Shown here: in pieces, positions 22,081 through 32,664 of the stretch
How positions within the stretch are numbered: the first letter of the stretch is position 1
Layout of the letters: each line of letters starts with the position of its first letter
Assembly: GCA_022376925.1 (NCBI GenBank)
Contig: JAIOJX010000005.1
Coordinates: 91,051,001 to 91,115,000 of the forward strand
DNA from: Tragulus kanchil
Lineage: Eukaryota > Chordata > Mammalia > Artiodactyla > Tragulidae
Length of the DNA stretch: 64,000 nucleotides
Direction of reading: 5' to 3'
The notes under the pieces: generated by a model
Told to the model about the DNA's origin: nothing
Database searches by the model: none
The model's input: only the letters and a program-made list of their open reading frames with translations
Position numbers and translations under genes: made by a program

Positions 22081-23850
22081 ATTGGTAGTTTGATAGAGAT
22101 CGCATTGAATCTGTAGATGATATTTGATAGTATGGTCATTTTCACAATATTGATTCCTCTGACCCAGGAACATGGAATATCTCTCCATCTCTTTAAGTCT
22201 TCTTTAATTTCTTTCATGAGTGTCTTGTAATTTTCTGTGTACAATTCTTTTGTTTCTTTGGGTTGGTTTATTCCTAGATGTTTTATTCTCTTGGTTGCAA
22301 TGGTGAAGGGGATTGCCTCTTCGATTTTGTTTTCTGATTTTTCATTGTTCGTATATAGGAATGTGAGTGATTTCTGTGTATTGATTTTGTATCCCACGAC
22401 TTTGCTGAATTCATTGATTAGTTCTATTAGTTTTGTAACAGCGTCATTGGGGTTTTCTATGTAAAACACCATGTTGTCTGCAAATAGAGTTTTACTTCTT
22501 CTTTTCCAATCTGGATTCTTACAATTTATTTTTCTTTTCTTATTGCTATTGCTCGAATTTCAGGGTCATGTTGAATAATAATGGTAAAAGTGGACACCCT
22601 TGTCTTGTTCCTGATCTTAGAGGGACTGCTTCCAGTTTTTCACCATTGAGGATAATGTTCACTGTGGGCTTCTCATAGATGGCTTTCACTATGTTGAGAT
22701 AGGTTCCTTCTATGCCCATTTTTTGAAGAGTTTTTTTAATCATAAATGGATGTTGTACTTTGTCGAAGGCTTTTTCTGCATCTATTGAGATGATCATGTG
22801 ATTTTTGTCTCTCAGTTTGTTGATATGGTGTATCACATTGATTGATTTGTGGATATTGAAGAATCCTTGCATGCTTGGGATGAACCTGACTTGATTGTGA
22901 TGTATGAGTTTTTTGATGTGTTGTTGAATTCTGTTTGCTAGGATTTTGTTGAGGATTTTGGCATCTAAGTTCATCAGTGATACTGGTCTGTAATTTTCTT
23001 TTTTTGTGTTGTCCTTGCCTGGTTTTGGTATCAGAGTGATGGCAACCTTGTAGAATATGTTTGGAAGTGTTACTTCCTGTGCAATTTTTGAAAGAGTTTT
23101 AGAAGGACAGGCATTAGCTCTTCTTTAAATGTTTGGTAGAATTCACTTGTGAAACCATCTGGCCCTGGGCTTTTATTTTGGGGTAGATTTTTGATCACAA
23201 ATTCGATTTCTGAGCTTGTGATTGGGTTGTTCATAGTTTCTGTTTCTTCCTGTCTTGGGTGATTAATCTTTTCTAAGAAGCTATCCATTTCTTCCAGGTT
23301 ATCCAGTTTGTTGCCATATAGTTGTTCATAATACTCTCTTATAATCCTTTGTATTTCTGCATTATCTGTTGTAATCTCTCCTTTTCCATTTTTCATTTTG
23401 TGGATCTGTTTCTTCTCTGTTGTTTTCTTGATAAGTCTAGCCTGCAGCTTGTCAATTTTGTTTATTTTTTCAAAGAATTTTTTTATTTCTCCTTTGATTT
23501 CCTCAGTAATCAGTTGGTTTTTTAGGTATGTGTTGTTTAATCTCAATGTGTTTGTGTTTTTAGCGGTTTTTTTTTTTTTTCCTGTTGTTGATCTCTAGTC
23601 TCATTGCATTGTGGTCAGAGAAGATGGTTGATATAATTTCAATTTTCTTGAATTGACTGAGGTTTGATTTATGGCCCAAGATGCGGTCTATCCTGGAGAA
23701 TGTTCTATGAGCACTTGAGAAGAAAGTGTATTCTTCTGCTTTTGGATGGAAGGTCCTAAAAATATCCATGAGGTCCATTTCTTCTAGTGTGGCATTTAAG
23801 GCTTGTGTTTCTTTACTAATTTTCTGTTTGGATGATCTGTCCATTGGTGT
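19811..23850 (-). pseudogene. Decayed L1 ORF2 (endonuclease C-term, RT, C-term)
   Basis: Broken frames in order on the - strand: endonuclease C-terminal part with '[10 protein letters not shown]' (about 23560-23844); linker and RT N-terminus with '[17 protein letters not shown]' (23070-23546); RT core with motif A '[15 protein letters not shown]' and '[16 protein letters not shown]' (22546-22974); then the stretch after the catalytic motif, '[11 protein letters not shown]' (22017-22472); then C-terminal blocks such as 'KWIKDLNVRPESLKLLEENI'. The catalytic FADD motif reads FADN: codon 22473-22475 gives asparagine for the second aspartate. Multiple frameshifts; inactive. ORF2 normally supplies nicking and reverse transcription for retrotransposition. 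Confidence 0.88.
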
Positions 23851-23889
23851 GAGAGGAGTGTTAAAGTCTCCTACTATTATCTTACAGGT

Positions 23890-24928
23890 CTTTATTTGTA
23901 AAATTAAGGTAAGAAAAATAAGGCAAATTAATGAAACATCATTCTGAATATTTTGAATTCTGAAAAAGTATCAGGACTTTAAGCTCTCAAGATGTATTAC
24001 CCAGTATTTTCCTAAGAATATTCATCTTTCCAAGTTTATAATTTATGATGACTGATATCAATATTGTATAATTTGTCAAGAGTCTTTTAATCAATATGCA
24101 CCCTTTCTCATAATCAACTCAAACATCAAAGACTCAGATAAAGAAATATTTTAATTGCCAGCTCTACACAAACTAACATACTTTACCTCAAGAAAAGATA
24201 TAGAATGGAGATTGATTTTGATCTCCTATTATTGTTATAAATCTGGCTTGTCGGAAAATGCCTTGTCTATCACGTTACTTTCACTATTGAATGAGAAGTA
24301 TCTATGAATTCAACACAGAATGAGACTTCTTTTGAAACTGAGAATGAGTGAAAAAACTAAACTTATTTGAATCAATATTTCTAGCTCTTCTAAAAAATTA
24401 TTTGCTGATTAAAAACCCAGTTCATACCAGACTAAGTAAAAAGAAATTTATTGAATGGTACTGGAGTACTCATGGAAGAAGCATGCTATATGGATGGTAG
24501 AAGTGCCATTAAGTCTTAGAAGTAACAGCTGGAAACAGGGACTGAAACAGTCAAGACCCAACTTCTGTTTTCCATCTCTGAGTCTCATTTGTTTCTCTTG
24601 CATTGACTCACTTTCTCCACATGGCATAAAGCATGAGCTAGTGGTTCCTGAGTCTATATCTTACTGATCCATCCAGTGGAGAAAGAAGAACACTGTTCTC
24701 ATCACTTTGAAGAGCAGTTGTCCTAGGGAAAGGTGGCCATTGAAGCAGCTTGTGTCAGGGCCTACCTCAGGACTTAACAACTATAGAGAGGGAGTGGGGT
24801 CTGGTGAACACATGGCAGGTCTAGTAAGAATCATTTTAGGTAGAGTAGAAGGCAGATTAGTGGTTACTGGGTAGAAAAAACAATAGGTGTCTTTATGACT
24901 CGGCTCTGCTCTTTTTTAAAAAAATTTT
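23890..24928. other. Unrecognised single-copy stretch
   Basis: AT-rich sequence after the L1; 24360-24700 is less AT-rich and could be an old LTR or DNA element that I cannot name. No exon recognised; a 70-codon frame at 24455-24667 is unsupported. Confidence 0.45.
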
Positions 24929-25188
24929 TGGCCTCTTATATTGTTTATTCATCTATTTATTTTCATCCATCTTTATTCTCTGGTCTGTGTGGGCCTCCCA
25001 TCACAGTGGCCTCCCTCGTTGCAGAGCACCAGTTCTGGGCTCATGTGCTCCAGAGCACTGGCTCATAATTGTTGGACACACCAATCCAGTCATTCCAAGG
25101 CACGTGCGATCTTCCCTGGCTGGGGATCAACAGGTGCCCCTTGCACTGCAAGGCAGACTCTTTACCCACTGGACCACCAGGGAAGCCC
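24929..25188 (-). repeat. CHR-2-like SINE with 16-bp TSD
   Basis: Tail reads on + 'ggcctcttatattgtttatt'; head reads 'ggaccaccagggaagcccc'. Target-site duplication 'ggctctgctctttttt' (24902-24917) and 'ggctttgctctttttt' (25192-25207), one mismatch. Second tail subtype. Confidence 0.87.
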
Positions 25189-25207
25189 CTTGGCTTTGCT
25201 CTTTTTT

Positions 25208-25620
25208 TCAGAACTATCTCCCTTACACTTTGAGCACTATGAATACTGCCCCGATGTCTTTCATTCATGGGCTTTTGCTTATAATGATCTCTCTGCCTGA
25301 AATAGTCTTCTTCCTTTCACCTAGTGACTCCTACTTTCTCTTTTATTTGCCACTTAAATATACTGACCACAGACAGCTTTCTGTGACCCTTAAGTCCAGG
25401 TTTCAGTCTAACCTGTGCTAGGGTAAGCAATTATAGCCTGAATTTCTCACAGCAAGGCAAGCATCACACTATATGGTCTTCAGTTCTTAATAGGCTATAA
25501 AATCATAAGGACAGAGAACTCATTTATCATGTTTATAGCTATGTCTTCAGCACTTGGCCCAACATCTGCCAAGAATAATTGTTCCATAAACACTTGTTAG
25601 GTAAATGAAGGCATAAACAA
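25208..25620 (+). repeat. L2 LINE 3' fragment
   Basis: 'ctctgcctgaaatagtcttc' and 'gtgactcctac' match the L2 region for 'tgcctggaatgctcttcc'; the later 'cagcacttggccca' and 'gttccataaacacttgtta' match the L2 3' end. Old and diverged. Confidence 0.55.
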
Positions 25621-27339
25621 AGAAACAGGCAATGAGCACAATTTGAGAGCTGTGATAGCCTCAAGAAGGCAGCAGTCGTGATAAACTACATAGAAAGTCT
25701 GAGGGTTTCTTGGATAATCCTTTTCGCCAATTTAGAACACTATATATCTGGAACCCGGTCCCAAACTTAACACATGTTATTTTAGTTGATTGCTATGGGT
25801 TGGTTTTAGAATTCTTGTTTTACATTTGAGGGAGCTTAAGTAATATGCCAATGGTTCCATTCAGAGAACACATGGTAACTGGGTTTAAAATTTAGCATCT
25901 GACTTCAGTTCCTATTTTCTTACCCATTCCTCTGCCTTGATTCCTTTGTTGGCAGTTCCCAGGTGAGAGAATGGATTCCTATATCTTCTAGCCCTTGAAG
26001 TTTGTACGACACTCATTTTTCAAGAAGGAAGGAAATTTTCCCACTACCATTGATGCATTGGCTTCTAGGTTCTTTAGGAATTGAATAGGTTGTTACATTC
26101 TTATTGAGACTGTGAAAAACACAAATTAGCAATCCTAGTTTAACCACTAAAGAGAGAAAGGAAAAATACTAACTGACTAGTCATTTTCTGAAACTTGCTG
26201 AGTTTCAGTAGGTATAAATTACGTAGAATTAAAAACAATGTTAAATTTGATCATTATTTTCATTCTCTGGTTTTATTATGGACAGAAGTAAAACTTACCA
26301 GAATCTCCTGAATTATCAGTATGGAATGATTCTTAATTTAGAAACGAGGCCATAATCACCCAGGTTTTAAAATTTACTCTACTTTCAGAGTCCATGTTTA
26401 CATAGAACAAGATTGGAGGTGATTCCTGAATATTCAAAATTGTTCTGGTTGTAACTTTTGTTCAATCTGATGGCAAATTTGTGTTGAATAGCTTCCCTAG
26501 AAGGCATGTTACTTGTGTTTCCCTCTGTTCTCTCTATGTGATAGAATTCAAAACACAGGTGGGACAAGAGAAGAAGTAGCCCATCATTCAGATGCCTTTT
26601 CTTTTTGGTGCTGGGTAAATTCAGTTCTAAGATAAAATAAACTGATGAGCCTGTCATTCAAGGTGCCATTATATAGCTATGAAGGATAAAGATGGGCATG
26701 TGAATCCACTTCCCTCTCTGCATTAATATTTTTAACCGTGATCATTTCCTGATCTTGTAATTCTAAGCTACCAAGTTGGATTTTTGAGTGTAATTTACTA
26801 GAGCTATAATTCTTTTTTTTTTGAAGCTATAATTCTTGATGAAAGTGAGACAGGCAGAGCAGCCTCTTTGATTCAATCAGAGTGTGTGTTCATGTCAACA
26901 ATCAAGCATATGAAGAAGTTGCATTTATACATGTCTTCATTTTTGTCCCATCTCAGCTATAAGTTCATAAACTGTAAGAGAAAAAGATTCATCCTTTCTG
27001 TTTCTTCTGCACTCTAATCACAGTGTTCCCTTGATAGTGCTTTAACTCCCAAAGAGAACTTGATAACAGTGTCTAACAGACACTTCTCTTTTCAGGTGTG
27101 TCTTTGGAGAAGTAACATGGGAGTTTCAGTGTCATGTTCTAACTGTGATACTAATCCGGAAGCTTCCATATGACTTGACAGTAATTTCCTTAATTTCTCT
27201 CTTCTGTTTTTTCATCTGCTGCAACAGTTCCTTAGCAAATCTGGTAGGCTGGGCCTTTACCATAGATTCAAAATCTTTGCATTTCTCTTCGTCTCTATTA
27301 ATAGTTATTAACCCAGACTGAGTTGTCTTTTTAGGTTTA
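25621..27339. other. Unrecognised stretch, possible L2 remnant near 26935-27030
   Basis: No gene recognised; a 90-codon - strand frame (26385-26657) has no family resemblance. The patch 'tcataaactgtaagagaaaa' near 26965 hints at an L2 3' remnant. Otherwise featureless. Confidence 0.4.
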
Positions 27340-27348
27340 TGTATTAGC

Positions 27349-27472
27349 TATTTTTTTTTCCTGGCCATGCCCAGAGGCTTGCAGGACCCTTAGTACCCTG
27401 ACCAGAGATTGAATCTGGGCCCTCAGCAGTGAAAGCATGGAGTCCTATCCACTGGACCACCAGGAAATTCCC
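27349..27472 (-). repeat. tRNA-Glu-derived CHR-type SINE (short, older)
   Basis: On the - strand: 'tttcctggtggtccagtgg', 'aggactccatgctttcactg', then 'cccagattcaatctctggtc'. These are A- and B-box regions of a tRNA-Glu SINE. A target-site duplication 'tgtattagc' lies at 27340-27348 and 27473-27481. Confidence 0.8.
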
Positions 27473-27485
27473 TGTATTAGCCTTT

Positions 27486-27837
27486 AAAAAAAAAATTTTT
27501 TTTTAAATTTATTTTTGGGTGTGCTGAGTCTTCATTGCTACACAGGCTTTCTCTAGTTGTGGCAAGTGGGAGCTACTCTAGTTGCAGTGCTCAGGCTCCT
27601 CATGGTGGTGGCTTCTCTTGTTGTGGAGCACAGGCTCTAGGGCCTGCGGGGCATCGGTAGTTTCAGTCCTTGGGTTAAGTAGTTGTAGCTCGCAGGATCT
27701 AGAGCACAGGCACAGTATATGTGGTGCACGAGCTTAGCTTTTCACAGCATGTGGGATCTTCCCGGACCAGGGATTGAACCCATGTCTCCTGCACTAGCAG
27801 GCAGATTTTTTACCACTGAGCCATGAGGGAAGCCCTA
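27486..27837 (-). repeat. CHR-type SINE, long body
   Basis: On the - strand: 'gggcttccctcatggctcag', tRNA-like promoter, and a body reading on + 'tgtggagcacaggctctagg' and 'ggctttctctagttgtggc', the classic CHR body. TSD 'tattagccttt' (27475-27485) and 'tattagctttt' (27838-27848). Inserted immediately beside the previous SINE at almost the same site. Confidence 0.82.
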
Positions 27838-27899
27838 TATTAGCTTTTTTGACTACAGTCTTTGCTAGTACTATCTCTTCTTTTCATCCCTCAACACAC

Positions 27900-28200
27900 C
27901 CCACCAAAACCTTTCATAATTTTGCACAGCAGAAAGAGAACGTAAATCAGATCCTACAAGTTCATTGAGCATCAAACACATCAAGTTCATTCCACCCTGG
28001 AAGCTTTGTACTTACTCCTTCTGCCTGGAAAATTTGGAAATTTCTCCCCTTCTGTGACTGGCTCATACTTTCATTCACACTGAGCATAAAAGTTATTTCT
28101 GGGAGAGTTTCTGAAACCTTTTCTCTCTTACAACTCTTCTCTCATCTTTGCCTGTTTGTAAATACATATGTCATTCACTTAATAGTGTTATTTCAAACAG
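27900..28200 (+). repeat. L2 LINE fragment
   Basis: 'gctttgtacttactccttct' followed by 'gcctggaaaatttgg' matches the L2 string for 'gcacttgctgttccctctgcctggaa'. Diverged; edges uncertain. Confidence 0.45.
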
Positions 28201-28763
28201 AGAATAGTGAATTTCCAAAGGAACTTATCTTTTAGTGCTTTAGAACTCAAAGCAACTTAAAAAAATATTTTTCTAGTTGTAAAATGAGTCTATGTTTAAT
28301 AAGGAAATTTGAAAATAGAAAGTAAATGAAAATAATTAAATCACCTGTAGCTCTACCTTCCAGTTGTTGCTCAGTCACTAAGATGTATCTGACATTTTGT
28401 GACCCTATGAACTGCAGCATGCCAGGCTTTCCTCTCCTCCATTATCTCCTGGATGTCTTCAAACCCCATTGAGTCAGTGATGCCATCCAACCATCTCATC
28501 CTCTGTCGGCCCCTTCTCTTGACCTTAGTCTTTCCCAGCATCAGAGTCTTTACCAATGAGTTGACTCTTTGCATCAGGTGGCCAAAGTATTGGAGCTTGA
28601 GCATCAGTCCTTCCAGTGAATATTCTGGGAATTTCCTTTAGGATTGAGTGGTTTGATTTTCTTGCTTTCCAAAGGACTCTCCAGAGTCTTCTCTAGCACT
28701 GCAGTTGGAAAGCATCAGTTCTTTGGTGCTAAGTCTTCCTTATGGTACAATTCTCACGTCTGT

Positions 28764-28886
28764 TGGAGAAGGAAATGGCAACCCACTCCAGTATTTTTGC
28801 CTGAGAAATCCCATGGACTGAGGAGCCTGGCCAGCTATAGTCCATGGGGTCACAAAGAGCTCACATGACTGAAGCAGCTAAGCATG
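28764..28886 (+). repeat. BovA SINE fragment nested in BovB
   Basis: 'aatggcaacccactccagta' through 'tagtccatggggtcacaaag' to 'gaagcagctaagcatg': the BovA body in + orientation, opposite to the host BovB. Imperfect TSD 'ctcacgtctgt' (28753-28763) and 'ctcacatctgt' (28887-28897). Confidence 0.82.
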
Positions 28887-29439
28887 CTCACATCTGTACA
28901 CAACTACTGGAAAAACTGTAGCTTTGGCTATATGTACATTTTTTGGCAAATGATATATCAGCTTTTTAATATGTTGTCTAGGATTGTCATAGCTTTTCTT
29001 CTAAGGAGCAGACGTCTTTTAATTTCGTGATTGCAGTCACCGTTCACAGTGATTTGGGAGCTCAAGAAAATCAAGTCTGTGAATGTTTCCACTTTCTCCC
29101 CATCTCTTTGCCATGAAATGACAGAACTGGATGCCATGATCTTAGCTTTTTGAATGTTGAGTTTTGAGCCAGCTTTTTCACTCATCTCTTTTACCTTCAA
29201 CAAGAAGCTCTTTAGTTCCTCTTTGCTTTCTGCCATTAGAGTGATGTCATCTGCATATCTGAGGTTATTGATATTTCTCCTAACTTATCTTAATTCCACC
29301 TGTGTTTCATTCAGTCTGGCACTTTGCATGATATATTCTGCAGATAAGTTAAATAAACATGGTGACAATATACAGCCTTGATGTACTCTTTTTTAATTTT
29401 GAAGTAGTTTGTTCCATGTCTGGTTCTAACTGTTGCTTC

Positions 29440-29458
29440 TCTCTCTCTCTCTCTCTCT
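29440..29458. repeat. (CT)n microsatellite
   Basis: Pure CT dinucleotides between the left TSD and the T-rich tail of the adjacent antisense SINE; probably evolved from the SINE tail. Confidence 0.9.
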
Positions 29459-29472
29459 TTTTGTTTTAATTT

Positions 29473-29728
29473 GGCCTCTTTTATTGGTTTTTTATTGATT
29501 TATTTTCATCCATCTTTATTCTTTGGCCTGTGTGGGCCTCCCATTGCAGTGGCCTCTCTTGTTGCAGAGCACCGGCTCTGGACTCATGTGCTCCAGAGCA
29601 CTGGCTTATAATTGGACACACCAGTCCAGCTGCTCTGTGGTATGTGGGATTTTCCTGGGCCAGGGATTAAACTGGTGCCCCTTGCACTGCAAGGTGGACT
29701 CTTTACCCACTGGACCACCATGGAAGCC
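29473..29728 (-). repeat. CHR-2-like SINE nested in BovB
   Basis: Tail on + 'ggcctcttttattggttttt'; head 'ggaccaccatggaagccc'. TSD 'ctaactgttgcttct' (29426-29440) and 'ctgactgttgcttct' (29729-29743), one mismatch. The BovB sequence resumes after it, so this insertion is younger than the BovB. Confidence 0.88.
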
Positions 29729-30021
29729 CTGACTGTTGCTTCTTGATCTGCATACAGGTGTCTCAGGAGGCAAGTAATATGGTTTGGTATTCCCATCTCT
29801 TTCAGAATTTTCCAAGTTTGTTGTGATCCACACAGTCAAAGGCTTCAGCTAGTCAATGAAGCAGAAGTAGATGTTTTTCTGGAATTCTCCTACTTTTTCT
29901 ATGATCTAACAGATGTTGGCAATTTGATCTCTGGTTCCTCTGGCTTTTCTAAATCTAGCTGTAGTCTGTACATAGAGCATATACTCTTTGCACAGAGCAT
30001 GTAGTAATGTATTCTATCCAT

Positions 30022-30238
30022 CCAGCATGTGCTTGGTTGTGTCTCACTCCTAGCGACCCCACGGACTACAGCTTGTCATGCATCTCTGTCCATGGGATTT
30101 TTCAGGCAAGAATTCTGGAATGGGTTGCCATCGTCTTCTCCAAGGGATCTTCCTGACCCAGGGAGTGAACCCCCACATCTCCTGTGTCTCCCACATTGCA
30201 GGTGGATTCTTTACTACTTGAGCCAGTGGGGAAGCCTG
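30022..30238 (-). repeat. Bov-tA SINE
   Basis: On + it shows BovA then tRNA-Glu in antisense: 'gcttggttgtgtctcactcc', 'gggttgccatcgtcttctcc', 'cccagggagtgaaccccc' and 'gagccagtggggaagcc'. The full order of a Bov-tA is present, a ruminant-specific composite of a BovB tail and a tRNA-Glu head. Confidence 0.85.
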
Positions 30239-31170
30239 ATATAGTATTATTGACAGCTAAATATTAAACCCATGTTCTTTTCTTTCTCTTTCTTGATATT
30301 TTCTCAGTAGTGTTAACTCTGAATGGAAAAGAATTAAGCATAAATACAGCTTTCCTTTGGTTGCTTGAATAACTATTTTAAAAATATGTAAATATGGTCT
30401 AACATTTGATCTGAAGATTGCATATGTTATCAGTGCATAGCATGTGTTTTGTTGTAATGACAGGCAGCATCTGCTGAAAATGATACTCCATGATGCCCTT
30501 CCAGCTTGGCTAAATCCTAATGGTTTCCAGCATATTTCTCTTCTCAAATAGTGCTGTACTTCACTATTGAAAAATCGGCAAGAAGAGGTTGGCAGAAGAG
30601 AAAGAGGCGGGTGAATTAAAGCAAGCAAAGTTTAATCAGGAGTTCAGCTGGGCTGTTTATCAGACTGAAGAGATAAGCCCCCAGTGGGGTTGGGAGTAGG
30701 GTTTATACACCTAAAGTCTAGGGTGGGAAATTACTGGCCGGAAAACAACTGGTGGGAAGATGAAAAAAATGTTGTTCCAAGAAGGGGGCATCCAAGAACC
30801 AGGAACCAGGCGCAGTGAGTTGAGGAGTGTACACCAACGGCTTGTTTTTAGCCAAGCACTTTTCAGACTTTAGCAGAGGCATGTAACTTTTACAGTGGGG
30901 TGGGGGCCTGCTGGGAATCCTAACAACTATGAGAAGAGTGGAACTGATGATTCCACTCCTACACCTAAAGCAGCCCACCCTTGGCCTCTTGTCCCTTGGC
31001 TCTCCCTGTCTGTTCTACTGCCAAGTAGCTGTGTTCTCAGACCTATCTTCCCTCTCCCCATTCCCAGTCTAAGTCTTGGTCCTCCATCTCAAGTGAGTAA
31101 TCAGGCAAAGGGGTGAAAACCAGCTGCAGGGGAGAGGGCGACAAAGGCCATTCCAAGTGTGTGTAGTCAC
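30239..31170. other. Unrecognised; possible antisense LTR-like patch
   Basis: 30239-30590 shows nothing recognised. 30600-30760 ('caaagtttaatcaggagttc', 'cagactgaagagataagccc', 'gtagggtttatacacc') has the feel of an old endogenous retroviral LTR read antisense, but I cannot name a family and no internal genes are present. A 123-codon - strand frame (30257-30628) is unsupported. Confidence 0.35.
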
Positions 31171-31325
31171 TCAATCATGATGGACGTTCTGGGACCTCAT
31201 GGACTAACTCACCAGGCTCCTCTGTCCATGGACTACTCTGGGCAAGAATACTGAAGTGGGTTGCCATTTCCTTCTCCAGGGAATCTTCCTGACCCAGGGA
31301 TCGAACCTGCGTCTTTTGGTTCTCC
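31171..31325 (-). repeat. Bov-tA SINE fragment (copy 32329-32483)
   Basis: 'tgtgtgtagtcactcaatca', 'ccaggctcctctgtccatgg', 'gggttgccatttccttctcc' and 'cccagggatcgaacctgcg': antisense Bov-tA. The tRNA head is truncated after the B-box region. Confidence 0.85.
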
Positions 31326-31344
31326 TGCCTTAGTGATTCTTCAT

Positions 31345-31430
31345 TTCTGATAGTGGGGTTTAGGAATCTAAATTTATCAGGGAGCTCCACGGGATTCTGA
31401 TGCAAATTAACATTTGAGAACCATCGATGA
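31345..31430. repeat. Possible MER5-like hAT remnant (copy 32503-32588)
   Basis: 'cagggagctccacgggattc' then 'tgatgcaaattaacatttga' and 'gagaaccat' resemble part of MER5A. Short and diverged; could be coincidental. Confidence 0.35.
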
Positions 31431-31667
31431 GTTTGGCAGGCTGGATGCACCAGATGGCCTAGGCTGGCCAAGCGCTGTGGTGTGAAACGTATGTTAGGTG
31501 AGCTTCACGCAGGTTATATAGACTTCTTGGGCTGGGCGACTGAGTTTTTGTTTCTGTTTTTTTTTTCCCCTTCAGTTTTGAGCCCCAGGGGAGTCCCTCA
31601 CTTGCCTCACCTTATTCCTGGTCCTGCTTGGATTCTGTGTACTTCTAGGGAAGGTAGGATCAAACAC

Positions 31668-31850
31668 TGGTAAAGAGCAGGAACCATTGGCTCTGCTACT
31701 TAGCTGTATAGTCTCAGGCAAGTTATCTGTACGTACTCTGTTGGTTTTTCCCTTGGAAAAACAGGGTAATAATCATACCAATTTTGCAGAATTTGCTTTG
31801 AGGAATAAATAGAATAATCCATGTGAAGAGCTTAGTACAGTGACCATCAG
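31668..31850 (+). repeat. MIR SINE (copies 32826-33008 and 33966-34148)
   Basis: 'ggctctgctacttagctgta', 'tctcaggcaagttatctgt', 'acagggtaataatcatacca' and 'gaagagcttagtacagtgac' follow the MIR consensus from the B-box side to the L2-like tail. Present three times only because D9 and D10 overlap. Confidence 0.7.
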
Positions 31851-32664
31851 AGAACAGGGCGCAGGCACCACTGGCCACCACACTGCTTGCCCTGTGGACC
31901 ATTTTTGTTGTCCTCTGTGGGAAAAAATGTTGTTCCAAGAAGGGGGCATCCAAGAACCAGGAACCAGGCGCAGTGAGTTGAGGAGTGTACACCAACGGCT
32001 TGTTTTTAGCCAAGCACTTTTCAGACTTTAGCAGAGGCATGTAACTTTTACAGTGGGGTGGGGGCCTGCTGGGAATCCTAACAACTATGAGAAGAGTGGA
32101 ACTGATGATTCCACTCCTACACCTAAAGCAGCCCACCCTTGGCCTCTTGTCCCTTGGCTCTCCCTGTCTGTTCTACTGCCAAGTAGCTGTGTTCTCAGAC
32201 CTATCTTCCCTCTCCCCATTCCCAGTCTAAGTCTTGGTCCTCCATCTCAAGTGAGTAATCAGGCAAAGGGGTGAAAACCAGCTGCAGGGGAGAGGGCGAC
32301 AAAGGCCATTCCAAGTGTGTGTAGTCACTCAATCATGATGGACGTTCTGGGACCTCATGGACTAACTCACCAGGCTCCTCTGTCCATGGACTACTCTGGG
32401 CAAGAATACTGAAGTGGGTTGCCATTTCCTTCTCCAGGGAATCTTCCTGACCCAGGGATCGAACCTGCGTCTTTTGGTTCTCCTGCCTTAGTGATTCTTC
32501 ATTTCTGATAGTGGGGTTTAGGAATCTAAATTTATCAGGGAGCTCCACGGGATTCTGATGCAAATTAACATTTGAGAACCATCGATGAGTTTGGCAGGCT
32601 GGATGCACCAGATGGCCTAGGCTGGCCAAGCGCTGTGGTGTGAAACGTATGTTAGGTGAGCTTC

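Larger units (their letters stand above)
19273..23880 (-). mobile_element. 5'-truncated L1 LINE with TSD
   Basis: The L1 3' end lies at 19273 (T-rich on +, equal to the poly-A tail) and truncation is at 23880, inside the endonuclease region of ORF2. A target-site duplication 'cttacaggt' occurs at 19264-19272 and 23881-23889. The + strand carries the full antisense ORF2 order: C-terminal region, reverse transcriptase, then the endonuclease C-terminus. The length includes one artefactual 1143-bp duplication (D8), so the real element is about 3.5 kb. Confidence 0.9.
28364..29970 (-). mobile_element. BovB LINE, 3' part, with decayed RT/ORF2
   Basis: The 3' end starts at 'agttgttgctcagtcacta'. 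- strand frames show BovB ORF2: C-terminus 'LMLGKTKVKRRGRQRMRWLD' (28371-28604), an RT-region block containing 'KAGSKLNIQKAKIMASS' and 'DGDCNHEIKRRLLLRRKAM'-like residues (28958-29236), and an upstream RT piece resembling 'ETPVCRSRSNSQ' (29730-29840). Interrupted by a BovA fragment (28764-28886) and a CHR-2-like SINE (29473-29728). 5' truncated, frameshifted, inactive. BovB spread horizontally among vertebrates and is abundant in ruminants. Confidence 0.9.

Noticed and set aside
30600..30760. Endogenous retroviral LTR
   Set aside because: Style suggests an antisense LTR, but no family, no paired LTR and no internal region were recognised; left as unrecognised.
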